Source of the DNA: Brevibacillus gelatini
GTDB lineage: Bacteria > Bacillota > Bacilli > Brevibacillales > Brevibacillaceae
Length of the DNA stretch: 37,785 nucleotides
NCBI RefSeq assembly: GCF_003710935.1
Contig: NZ_RHHS01000056.1
Span: 1 to 37,785, forward strand
Direction of reading: 5' to 3'
Positions 6,420-13,773 of this stretch are shown here, piece by piece. The notes below the pieces were generated by a model, which did no database searches, was not told the origin of the DNA, and worked only from the letters and a program-made list of their open reading frames with translations. Numbering within the stretch: the stretch's first letter is position 1; the number at the start of each line of letters is the position of its first letter. Position numbers and translations under genes: made by a program.

Positions 6420-7280
6420 ATGCCTGACTGGTTGAATATTTTGCTACGCTCGCTGGGAGCGCTGGCTTACTTGTTTATTCTTACCAAAATTATTGGAAAG
6501 CGGCAAATCAAGCAGCTAACGCTCATTGAATACATCGTCGGCATTACGATCGGCTCCATCGCTGCCTTCATGGCGACGGAGATGGACGGGCCGATTGCCC
6601 ACAGTCTGATTGCCATGGGTGTGTTCGCGATTGTTCCTGTCCTGATGGAATGGCTGACGCTGAAAAGCAAGGTGCTGCGCGACTTTTTCGAGGGCAAGTC
6701 GACCATTCTTATCAAAGAAGGAAAAATTTTGGAGGACAATCTGAAAAAGGAACGGTTGACGGCGGAAGATTTGCTGGAGCAACTGCGGCTCAAAAACGTG
6801 TTCCGGGTAGCGGACGTAGAGTTCGCCATGATGGAGACAAACGGGGAACTGAGCGTGCTCTTGAAGTCCGAGAAGCAACCCGTCACGCCGCAGCAGTTGG
6901 AATTGACCGTGTCGCCCGCAGAAGAAAGTCAGGTCGTCATCATGGATGGCGTCATCATGGACGAGCCGCTTGCGACAGCGGGCTACAATCGCCGCTGGGT
7001 GCGCACGCAATTGCAAAAAGCGGGGGTGGCGCTTGAAAACGTGTTTCTCGGCCAGGTCGACAAAAGCGGCGAGCTGTACCTCGATTTGTATGACGACAAA
7101 ATTCAGGTGCCCGCTCCGCAAGCGATGAAGCGGACATTTGCCACCTTGAAAAAGTGTCAGGCCGATCTGGAGCTGTTTGCCCTTGCGACGAAAAGCGAAC
7201 AGGCCAAACAGACTTATCAGCGTGACGCGGAGCAATTGCAGCAAGTGATCGACCAAGTGAAGCCGTTTTTGATACGGTAA
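6420..7280 (+). CDS. DUF421 (YetF-type) membrane protein with fused DUF1657 domain
   Basis: 286 aa. Three N-terminal hydrophobic segments (about 5-25, 37-57, 62-80) are followed by the DUF421 cytoplasmic domain (about 90-230; KSTILIKEGKILEDNL, LRLKNVFRVADVEFAMMETNG). The last 50 residues (from about 237) form a DUF1657-like helical unit resembling the protein encoded upstream. YetF/DUF421 proteins accompany spoVA2mob operons and may sit in the inner spore membrane. The gene is 18 bases from spoVAC and the ATG has a GGAGGTGG site. The C-terminal fusion is a notable variant of the plain DUF421 protein. Confidence 0.85.
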   Translation: MPDWLNILLRSLGALAYLFILTKIIGKRQIKQLTLIEYIVGITIGSIAAFMATEMDGPIAHSLIAMGVFAIVPVLMEWLTLKSKVLRDFFEGKSTILIKEGKILEDNLKKERLTAEDLLEQLRLKNVFRVADVEFAMMETNGELSVLLKSEKQPVTPQQLELTVSPAEESQVVIMDGVIMDEPLATAGYNRRWVRTQLQKAGVALENVFLGQVDKSGELYLDLYDDKIQVPAPQAMKRTFATLKKCQADLELFALATKSEQAKQTYQRDAEQLQQVIDQVKPFLIR

Positions 7281-7297
7281 AAAGGAGTGAGAGAAAA

Positions 7298-7771
7298 GTG
7301 GCGGATCAAAAAAAGAAGAAGCTGACCCCCGTGCAGCAGGAGTATCAGCAGTTGGCGCAGCGTCATGAGCCGAAGCGTCCGCTCGTGCGCAACTTCACCC
7401 GCGCCTTTTTCGTGGGGGGCTTTATCTGCCTGATTGGCCAGGGGATTACAGAGCTGTTTATCCGATACTTTGACTTTACGGAGAAAACGGCCGGAAATCC
7501 CACGGTTGCTGTCCTGATTCTGCTCTCGGCGCTGCTCACCGGACTGGGCGTTTACGACCGGATTGCACAATGGGCAGGGGCGGGGACGAGTGTTCCGGTG
7601 ACGGGCTTTGCCAACTCGATTACCTCAGCCGCCATCGAGCATAGAAGCGAAGGGCTGGTGCTTGGCGTCGGCGGCAATATGTTCAAGCTCGCAGGCTCTG
7701 TCATTGTGTTTGGGGTTGTGGCCGCTTTCATCATCGGTCTGTTAAAAACGTTGTTTACGATGGGAGGGTGA
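7298..7771 (+). CDS. spoVAC: Stage V sporulation protein AC
   Basis: 157 aa. A basic N-terminus precedes about four membrane segments, with family motifs FFVGGFICLIGQG and GAGTSVPVTGFANSI near residues 37-50 and 94-108. SpoVAC is part of the inner-membrane channel that moves Ca-dipicolinic acid into the forespore and releases it at germination, and has mechanosensitive properties. The start is GTG with GGAGTGA upstream. Its stop lies 3 bases before spoVAD, so the genes are coupled. Confidence 0.95.
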   Translation: MADQKKKKLTPVQQEYQQLAQRHEPKRPLVRNFTRAFFVGGFICLIGQGITELFIRYFDFTEKTAGNPTVAVLILLSALLTGLGVYDRIAQWAGAGTSVPVTGFANSITSAAIEHRSEGLVLGVGGNMFKLAGSVIVFGVVAAFIIGLLKTLFTMGG

Positions 7772-7774
7772 CGC

Positions 7775-8791
7775 ATGCGCCAGGGCCATCAGTCGTGGGT
7801 GTTTCCCTCGAAACCGGTTATTCTCGGCCACGCAGCCATCGGCGGGCCGTTCGAGGCGCAGGGACCGCTGGCAGAGGACTTCGATACGCTGCACGGAGAT
7901 TTGATGATCGGGCAGGATAGCTGGGAAAAGGCGGAAAAAGTGCTGCTGGAGGAAGCGTGCTCGAAAGCCATCGAAAAAGCGGGGCTGAGGAAGGAGCAGG
8001 TCAACTTTTTTCTCGCAGGCGATTTGATGAACCAGATTATTTCCGCCAGCTTTTCCGCACGTACGCTGGCGATTCCTTTTCTCGGCATTTTCGGGGCGTG
8101 TTCAACTGCCATGGAAGGTCTGGCACTGGCAGCGCAACTCGTGGACAGCCAGGCGGCGGACTATGTGCTTGCAGCGACATCGAGCCATAACGGGGCGGCG
8201 GAAAAGCAGTATCGCTATCCGACGGAGTACGGCTCCCAGAAGCCGCCGACCGCCCAGTGGACGGTTACGGGAGCAGGAGCAGCAGTCGTCGGCAACAAAG
8301 GGAAAGGCTTGCGCATAACAGGCGCCACGATTGGCCGGGTTGTCGACATGGGGATGACCGATCCGTTCAACATGGGGGCGGCGATGGCTCCGGCTGCACT
8401 GTCGACGATTGAAACGCATTTTCGCGACTTCCAGCTTCCGCACGATCATTATGACCTTGTGGTGACAGGAGATTTGGGCAAAGTGGGCCATGCCATTTTG
8501 TCTGAATTGCTGCCCAAACATAACGTGATGGTTCCGCTGCAGCGCTATATTGACTGCGGCAAGCTCATCTACGGAGACAACCCGAATGTCTGGTCTGGGG
8601 GAAGCGGCTGCGGCTGTGTTGCGACGGTTACATATGGCCACCTGCTGCGGAGGATGAGCAGGGGCGACTGGAAGCGGATGCTGGTGGTGGCGACAGGCGC
8701 GCTGCTATCGCCGATTTCTTATCAGCAGGGAGAGAGTATCCCCTGCATTGCGCACGCCGTGGCTATCGAGTCCGAGCAAACTGGAGAGTGA
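7775..8791 (+). CDS. spoVAD: Stage V sporulation protein AD
   Basis: 338 aa, no membrane segments, thiolase/KAS-like fold: [17 protein letters not shown] near residue 110 and [19 protein letters not shown] near 272. SpoVAD is the soluble SpoVA subunit that binds dipicolinic acid on the outer face of the inner spore membrane. The length matches the family. The GGGAGGGTGA site is embedded in the end of spoVAC. The spoVAE gene begins 4 bases after its stop. Confidence 0.95.
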   Translation: MRQGHQSWVFPSKPVILGHAAIGGPFEAQGPLAEDFDTLHGDLMIGQDSWEKAEKVLLEEACSKAIEKAGLRKEQVNFFLAGDLMNQIISASFSARTLAIPFLGIFGACSTAMEGLALAAQLVDSQAADYVLAATSSHNGAAEKQYRYPTEYGSQKPPTAQWTVTGAGAAVVGNKGKGLRITGATIGRVVDMGMTDPFNMGAAMAPAALSTIETHFRDFQLPHDHYDLVVTGDLGKVGHAILSELLPKHNVMVPLQRYIDCGKLIYGDNPNVWSGGSGCGCVATVTYGHLLRRMSRGDWKRMLVVATGALLSPISYQQGESIPCIAHAVAIESEQTGE

Positions 8792-8795
8792 TCGC

Positions 8796-9146
8796 ATGAC
8801 GTTTTTATGGGCGTTTCTCGTAGGGGGAATCATTTGTGTGGTCGGTCAGTTTCTCATGGATGTCGTCAAGCTGACCCCGGCGCATACGATGTCATCGCTG
8901 GTGGTCGCCGGGGCGGTGCTGGACGGCCTTGGGCTGTATGAGCCGCTCGTCCGGTTTGCCGGGGCAGGCGCTACCGTCCCCATTACCAGCTTCGGCAATG
9001 CCCTCGTCCACGGCGCGATGGCAGAGGCAAAGCAGCACGGGCTGATCGGCATTGTTACTGGCATTTTTGAGGTGACGAGCGCGGGCATATCGGCGGCGAT
9101 TGTCTTCGGCTTTTTCATGGCCCTGATCTTCCGGCCAAAAGGCTAA
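8796..9146 (+). CDS. spoVAE: Stage V sporulation protein AE (membrane, AEb type)
   Basis: 116 aa with four hydrophobic segments and the SpoVAC-like motif [18 protein letters not shown] near residues 64-81. It is the third core subunit of the Ca-DPA channel. The start chosen is the ATG at 8796, preceded by GGAGAGTGA within the spoVAD stop region; an in-frame upstream start at 8748 would lie inside spoVAD without a site. It is probably the last gene of the DUF1657-to-spoVAE operon. No DUF1657, catalase or cardiolipin synthase gene follows, unlike the mobile version. Confidence 0.93.
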   Translation: MTFLWAFLVGGIICVVGQFLMDVVKLTPAHTMSSLVVAGAVLDGLGLYEPLVRFAGAGATVPITSFGNALVHGAMAEAKQHGLIGIVTGIFEVTSAGISAAIVFGFFMALIFRPKG

Positions 9147-9196
9147 AAGAGGAAAAAAGCGCGTCATTTGTTGCCTGTGCTGCCAAAATGCTTGAA

Positions 9197-9225
9197 TTGA
9201 ACCTGCTTTCGCCAGCTAGTAGAAT
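9197..9225 (+). promoter_or_regulatory. Candidate promoter of the SleB-like gene
   Basis: TTGAAC (9197-9202) and TAGAAT (9220-9225) are separated by 17 bp. This fits sigma-A better than sigma-G. It lies just ahead of the ribosome site at 9234. Confidence 0.45.
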
Positions 9226-9248
9226 GATGGCGTAAGGAGGGGATGTTC

Positions 9249-9896
9249 ATGTCATGGATGAAAAAAACATTGACTACCCTGCTCGCGGCGATGCTTGCCG
9301 TCGCATTTGTCTGTCCTGCTGAATCGTTTGCCGCGCCTGTCTTGAAGCGGGGCAGCGAGAGCGGGGATGTATGGGATTTGCAGTATCGTCTGCAACTGTT
9401 GGGGTACTATAAGGACCGACTGGATGGCAGCTACGGAGCGAACACTGTCCAGGCAGTCAAAACGTTTCAAAAGGCATACGGACTGCCAGTCGATGGTGTC
9501 GCTGGTACAAATACATGGCGGGCGTTAAAAAAAGTATCGGTCAATCGAGACGAGCTGCAACTGCTCGCCCGGTTGGTCTATTCGGAAGCGCGGGGAGAAA
9601 GCTTTACAGGGCAGGTGGCCGTTGCGGCGGTAGCCCTGAACCGCCTGAAGTCCAAAGACTTTCCGAACACGCTCAAGGGCGTTATTTTCGAGCCGTACGC
9701 GTTTACGGCGGTCATGGATGGACAGTACTGGTTGAGCCCCAACAAGACGGCCTACCAGGCCGCATGGGAGGCAGCAAGAGGCTGGGACCCAACCAATGGT
9801 GCGCTTTATTACTTCAATCCATCCATCGCCACTTCCAAATGGATCTGGTCTCGTCCGCAAGTGGGGAAGATCGGCAAGCACATTTTCGCAAAATAA
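9249..9896 (+). CDS. SleB-like spore cortex-lytic enzyme / cell wall hydrolase
   Basis: About 215 aa. A signal peptide (about 1-28, cut after AESFA) is followed by a PG_binding_1 domain (about 32-95, LQYRLQLLGYYKDRLDGSYG and onward) and a Hydrolase_2 domain (about 100-215). The latter carries LLARLVYSEARGE, whose Glu (about 113) matches the catalytic Glu of SleB lytic transglycosylases. Such enzymes cleave cortex muramic-lactam peptidoglycan during germination. It is shorter than classical SleB and no ypeB partner follows, so it may be a paralogue active elsewhere. The ATG at 9249 is 8 bases after AAGGAGG; the ATG at 9243 is too close to it. Confidence 0.85.
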   Translation: MSWMKKTLTTLLAAMLAVAFVCPAESFAAPVLKRGSESGDVWDLQYRLQLLGYYKDRLDGSYGANTVQAVKTFQKAYGLPVDGVAGTNTWRALKKVSVNRDELQLLARLVYSEARGESFTGQVAVAAVALNRLKSKDFPNTLKGVIFEPYAFTAVMDGQYWLSPNKTAYQAAWEAARGWDPTNGALYYFNPSIATSKWIWSRPQVGKIGKHIFAK

Positions 9897-9908
9897 CGCA
9901 GCACGGAG

Positions 9909-9958
9909 CAAAAGGCTCTTGATTTTGGCGCACCTCGTGCCGAGCAAGGGCCTTTTTT
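9909..9958 (+). terminator. Terminator after the SleB-like gene
   Basis: AAAAGGCTCTTG pairs with CAAGGGCCTTTT (one G:T pair). A small inner hairpin lies between the arms and a T6 tract follows. Confidence 0.85.
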
Positions 9959-10045
9959 CATGAAGGCAGACAGCCCGACGTGCGGCACCGCCCGGCCAAA
10001 AGCGCTATTTTGCTTTACAAGCGGCCATTTGGGAACAATTGTCCA

Positions 10046-10073
10046 TTGAGCTTCCGAAATGTTTCGATAAAAT
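10046..10073 (+). promoter_or_regulatory. Candidate sigma-A promoter of the SLH-3D gene
   Basis: TTGAGC (10046-10051) and TAAAAT (10068-10073) with a 16-bp spacer lie 30 bases before the ribosome site of the next gene. The -10 region sits in a small palindrome (GTTTC, GAAAC). Confidence 0.45.
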
Positions 10074-10113
10074 GAAACGAAAGGATGGCAAATCGCTTTT
10101 TTGGAGGATGATG

Positions 10114-11082
10114 ATGAGGAAACAACTGATCCTGGCCTCACTGGCAGCCTTGCTGGTCATTGGCACGCCAGTCGCAGAGGCAAAGACAAGCGAGACGAAT
10201 GCGACACCTTATACTGACATAGCCGATCATTGGGCCAGAAAAGAAATTGAAACACTATACATAGCAGGGGCGGTTGGCGACGCCGAGTCGTTCCGCCCGA
10301 ATGAGCCGATCACCCGCGGCGAGCTGGTGACGATGTTTGTGAAAGCAAAGGGGATTGCGCCGGGAACGTCAAGTGAGTCGCCGTTTGCCGACATACCTGC
10401 GGGCAGCTGGATGGCTCCTTTTGCAGAAACCGCCTATCGGCTCGGAATTGTCCACGGGAAGAAGCAAGGAAGCCAATTGCTTTTGCAGGTAGATGAGCCT
10501 GTCACCAGAGAAGAACTTGTGTCCATTTTGATTCGCACAAAGGGCGATAGCGGTGCCGTCAATCAGTTGAAATGGTCGACGACGATCCAGACGCTCGCCA
10601 AGTATCCCGATGGGCAAAAAGTGGACAAGAGCTGCCAGCGTGCTTTCGTTTACGCGCTGGAAAAAGGCTTGGTCAGTCCGTATGCAGACGGCACATTGAA
10701 GCCGAAAAGCGCGATGACGAGAGCGGAAGCAGCCACGTATGCGGCGCTGCATCTCGTCAACAGCAAGGCGGCGAAAAGCGCGCAGCTTTTTAACGGAACC
10801 GCTTACAGGCAAGCGCTGACCGTTCAGACGACCGCGTACAGCAATCCGAACCAGCCGATTCTCTCGTACCTGGAGTATCCGCTGCGCGAGGGTGTCGTCG
10901 CTGTCGATCCGTCCGTCATTCCGCTGGGAAGCCATCTGTATATCGACGGCTACGGCTACGCGGTGGCGGCGGACATCGGCGGGGCAGTCAAGCAGCGCCA
11001 TGTCGACTTGTATTTGCCGACCTTGCAGGAAGCCCGCAGCTACGGCATGAAGCAAGGCGTCAAAGTATACGTGCTGGATTAA
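10114..11082 (+). CDS. Secreted S-layer-homology protein with C-terminal 3D domain
   Basis: About 322 aa. A signal peptide (about 1-25) precedes three SLH repeats (about 33-82, 93-148, 170-220) that anchor proteins to secondary wall polymer. A 3D domain (about 235-322) follows, with its Asp signatures in VAVDPSVIPLG, AADIGG and HVDLYL. 3D domains belong to the MltA/Sps/YocH barrel group of muralytic enzymes, so this is probably an S-layer-anchored peptidoglycan transglycosylase. Of three adjacent ATGs, 10114 has the best spacing to TTGGAGG. The SLH anchor fits a Brevibacillus/Paenibacillus-type wall. Confidence 0.88.
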   Translation: MRKQLILASLAALLVIGTPVAEAKTSETNATPYTDIADHWARKEIETLYIAGAVGDAESFRPNEPITRGELVTMFVKAKGIAPGTSSESPFADIPAGSWMAPFAETAYRLGIVHGKKQGSQLLLQVDEPVTREELVSILIRTKGDSGAVNQLKWSTTIQTLAKYPDGQKVDKSCQRAFVYALEKGLVSPYADGTLKPKSAMTRAEAATYAALHLVNSKAAKSAQLFNGTAYRQALTVQTTAYSNPNQPILSYLEYPLREGVVAVDPSVIPLGSHLYIDGYGYAVAADIGGAVKQRHVDLYLPTLQEARSYGMKQGVKVYVLD

Positions 11083-11109
11083 CGTGAAGTTGCAAACATA
11101 TTTCCTGCT

Positions 11110-11150
11110 CTTTCCACTCATACTAACGGTGGAAAGGGTGGGATTTTTTT
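11110..11150 (+). terminator. Hairpin after the SLH-3D gene, abutting the next ribosome site
   Basis: CTTTCCAC (11110-11117) and GTGGAAAG (11129-11136) form a perfect 8-bp stem with an 11-nt loop, followed by GGTGGGA and seven T. The same bases supply the ribosome site of the DUF2953 gene. The element may act as a weak terminator, a translational control, or both. Confidence 0.5.
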
Positions 11151-11814
11151 GTGGGGCTGGGTATTTGCCGGATTGCTTGCTGTCTTGGTACTGCTTGCCA
11201 TCACGCCAGTTAGAATCACTTTCGACTACAGTCGGAAAGAGGAAAACGACCATTTGGAAATCGAGATTACGGTATGGCATGGCCTTTTTACCCGAAAATA
11301 CGAGATCCCGATGCTTTTTTTCAAAGTGTCCCCTGCCGGCCCGGAGCTGGTCGCGAGAGTGGACACGATCCAGCAAGGAAGCAAAATTCAGGAGAAGGTC
11401 AAAGACTTTACCCGCAGACAAGTGAAAAAGTGGTATCGCAACTACCGGGAACTGGTTGAGCAGGTACGGGATTTGCTCCCGCTCATCAAAAACTTGTGCA
11501 AGCAGATTCGCTGTACAAAGCTGGAGTGGCATACGCTTTTGGGCACGGGGCAGGCGGCCGAGACCGGGGCACTGACCGGAATGATCTGGGGCGTCAAAAG
11601 CGTGATTGTCAGCGTCTTGTCTCATTCCATCTCGCTGCGGGCGATGCCTGTCATGAGTGTCCAGCCGGTCTGGAACGCTGCGGTCATCCGGACGACTTTT
11701 CGCTGCCAGTTTCATTTTTACTTGGGGCATATTCTTTTTTCTTTATTGAAAATTGCTTTGCGGATCAGAAGAGATAGCCAGCGAAAATGGCAAACGACTC
11801 CTTCGCAGGCGTAA
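11149..11814 (+). CDS. DUF2953 protein (YtfI-like)
   Basis: 221 aa. A single N-terminal membrane helix (about 2-20) is followed by a basic domain with the DUF2953 look: LEWHTLLGTGQAAETG near residue 125, then a hydrophobic stretch GMIWGVKSVIVSVLS and a basic C-terminus. In Bacillus subtilis ytfI lies beside ytfJ (gerW) and the pair is expressed in the forespore; the same order here supports the name. Its biochemical role is unknown. The start is TTG, 8 or so bases after AAGGGTGGGA. Codon use and base composition look like the neighbours. Confidence 0.8.
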   Translation: MWGWVFAGLLAVLVLLAITPVRITFDYSRKEENDHLEIEITVWHGLFTRKYEIPMLFFKVSPAGPELVARVDTIQQGSKIQEKVKDFTRRQVKKWYRNYRELVEQVRDLLPLIKNLCKQIRCTKLEWHTLLGTGQAAETGALTGMIWGVKSVIVSVLSHSISLRAMPVMSVQPVWNAAVIRTTFRCQFHFYLGHILFSLLKIALRIRRDSQRKWQTTPSQA

Positions 11815-11928
11815 AAGCAGACGGCAACCGGAGCGATTTTGCTTCGTTGCGCATGACACCGTACATGCTCTGATTTCGTTGGGGGAATGTTAACAGATGA
11901 GACATACAGGAAGGAGGAGCAGATTACG

Positions 11929-12387
11929 ATGGCAGAGCACCCCATTCAAGGCTTGATGCGAACAGCCATGGAAAACATCAAGCAAATGGTCGATGTAAAT
12001 ACGATTATCGGCGATCCGGTCGAGACACCTGACGGCAGCGTGATTCTTCCGATCTCCAAGGTAGGATTTGGCTTTGCGGCAGGGGGGAGCGAGTTTCAGT
12101 ACGACCAGCATCCCAATGGACTCACAGGCCATCCTTTTGGCGGCGGAAGCGGGGGCGGCGTCTCGATTACGCCAGTTGCCTTTTTAGTGGTCGGAAAACA
12201 AGGAATTCGCTCGATCCCGCTTGAAAATTCGACGCATCTGTATGATCGGATTCTCGATTCGGTCCCGCAGTTTGTGGACAAGATGCAGGCGCTGTTTAAA
12301 AAGCAGGAGGAAACACATGCCCATGCCCATCCGGCAAGGATGAGAGCAGACGAGCATGACCTGGAAGAGTTGATGGACCGGAGATAA
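11929..12387 (+). CDS. gerW: Germination/sporulation protein GerW (YtfJ)
   Basis: About 152 aa. It contains the family core TIIGDPVETPDGSVILPIS and VGFGFAAGGSEF (about 25-60), a glycine-rich segment GGGSGGGVSITPVAFLVV (about 75-95) and a His-rich C-terminus. GerW is an inner-spore protein needed for normal germination with some germinants in B. subtilis, and homologues occur in streptomycetes. The ATG at 11929 follows AAGGAGGAG; upstream in-frame starts lack a site. A strong hairpin at 12391 ends the unit. Confidence 0.92.
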   Translation: MAEHPIQGLMRTAMENIKQMVDVNTIIGDPVETPDGSVILPISKVGFGFAAGGSEFQYDQHPNGLTGHPFGGGSGGGVSITPVAFLVVGKQGIRSIPLENSTHLYDRILDSVPQFVDKMQALFKKQEETHAHAHPARMRADEHDLEELMDRR

Positions 12388-12390
12388 CGA

Positions 12391-12433
12391 AAAAACAGGT
12401 ATGCGGCCAAAACATGGGCATACCTGTTTTTTA
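12391..12433. terminator. Bidirectional terminator between gerW and the FliD-like gene
   Basis: AAAACAGGTATGC and GCATACCTGTTTT form a perfect 13-bp stem, with A-runs before and T-runs after. It can therefore stop transcription from both converging genes. Confidence 0.92.
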
Positions 12434-12454
12434 TTGGGAGTGGCTTGCAAGCCT

Positions 12455-13702
12455 TTACCACAGTTGATTGAAAAACAAGCCAGTCCGCGCGGCAAAATGG
12501 AGCTGCATGACGGAAGCTGTGGCCTGGCCGTACGGATTGGGCGAGGCAGCCGCTTGATACGGGCGGGAGAACGAGGCAAACGGTTTATTTTGCACTCGAA
12601 CGATTTCCTCGCGAAAAGAGCGGGACAACTCGGCCATCGCTTTGGCAAAGCCGGAAAAGTTGGCGGCAACCGCCTCATGCCAGGTCGACTCATCCAGGGC
12701 GAGCTGCCCATTCTGCTGAACGTGAAAACCGTAGCGGCCAAGCGTTCCCCCGGCTGTTTGCGCCACCCGTGTGAACGCATCCAGCTTTTGTGTCGCGAGC
12801 ATGGGAGGCTGCTCCGCCAAAAAAGCATGCAGGCGGTTGTAGCCGTTCAGCAGCATGCGGGTGTGCCGCAGCAACCGCTCCATGTCTGGCATGATTTCGA
12901 TGGCAATATCGCTCGTGCCTGCCTGGTGCAAGGAAAGTTGCACCGCACCGTCCGCGAGCGCTACCTGATTGGACGGGCTTGTATGCTGTTTGCCATCCCA
13001 CAAAAAGATGGCGTCTTTTGCCCTGTTTGCAATCCGATCCAGCCCAAGCGAACGGATGGTGTTTCCCGCCACATCGCGCAGTTCAAACGATTGGGCGGCT
13101 CCGGTTCGGCGGGACGAGACCGTCAAGGCGACGGACTGGTCTTGCGCCGTGATCCGGACATCTACGAGAGAACTGCTCCGCATCGCTTCCGCAATGGAAC
13201 GGAGACTGTCCGCGTGGGAGTGGGTGGCTTTTGCATAATAGGTAAACCGTTCTTCTTGTTCGCCCATGCGCAGAACAAACTGCTGCAGGCCTTCCGCAAC
13301 GACGGCAGGAGCGTCGCCCGGCAACGCCTTGCTCGTATGGGACTGTCCGCTTGCCAGCGAAACGATGCGCAAACGGTGCGCGCCATTCGCTGCCCGAAAA
13401 TCTGCCTGGACTGCTGCCGACTCGGGGGCGGAGGAGGCGACAGCTCGCTGGTTGATCGCGCTGTTTGGCCGCGACGGATCAAACTCGCGCGCAGCTTTAT
13501 CCAGGTCAGCAAAAAAGCGGTACAGGCGGGACAAGGAATCGGAGAGATCAGTCATCCACTGTCGCTGCCGTGTGTAGTAGGGCTGCAGACTATAGCCAAA
13601 AATCGGCTCGACAGGTGTGCTGAGCTTCGCCTGAACCATCTGGAAATGGTAGCGGCCGACTCGGTGACTATACGGAATATGGCTGAACCGATCCAATTTC
13701 AT
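12455..13702 (-). CDS. FliD-like (flagellar cap / hook-associated protein 2-like) protein
   Basis: About 415 aa, with no signal peptide or membrane segment. The middle carries a FliD-type pattern: AVASSAPESAAVQADF, then AHRLRIVSLASGQ, a DSLRSIAEAMRSSS block, and SVALTVSSRRTGAAQSFELRDVAG (about 85-215). The C-terminal third has NGYNRLHAFL, then GTLGRYGFHVQQNGQLALDES, as at the end of FliD. The canonical FliD N-terminus (GLASGMDT) is missing. No flagellar gene is nearby; it sits convergent to gerW and downstream of pyc. It could be a secreted cap-like polymerising protein or a spore or cell-surface protein. ATG 13702 has GGGGGGTG 6 bases ahead; GTG 13711 overlaps that site. Confidence 0.65.
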   Translation of the reverse strand: MKLDRFSHIPYSHRVGRYHFQMVQAKLSTPVEPIFGYSLQPYYTRQRQWMTDLSDSLSRLYRFFADLDKAAREFDPSRPNSAINQRAVASSAPESAAVQADFRAANGAHRLRIVSLASGQSHTSKALPGDAPAVVAEGLQQFVLRMGEQEERFTYYAKATHSHADSLRSIAEAMRSSSLVDVRITAQDQSVALTVSSRRTGAAQSFELRDVAGNTIRSLGLDRIANRAKDAIFLWDGKQHTSPSNQVALADGAVQLSLHQAGTSDIAIEIMPDMERLLRHTRMLLNGYNRLHAFLAEQPPMLATQKLDAFTRVAQTAGGTLGRYGFHVQQNGQLALDESTWHEAVAANFSGFAKAMAELSRSFREEIVRVQNKPFASFSRPYQAAASPNPYGQATASVMQLHFAARTGLFFNQLW

Positions 13703-13773
13703 GCCGATCACCCCCCACGAACAATTCGATACGATGGAATTTATCGTCTGTTACTTCCCATTATAGATGAAGT

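Noticed and set aside
10369..11730. 453-codon open frame on the minus strand
   Set aside because: It is antisense to the SLH-3D and DUF2953 genes, has no start with a ribosome site, and its composition is unlike a protein.
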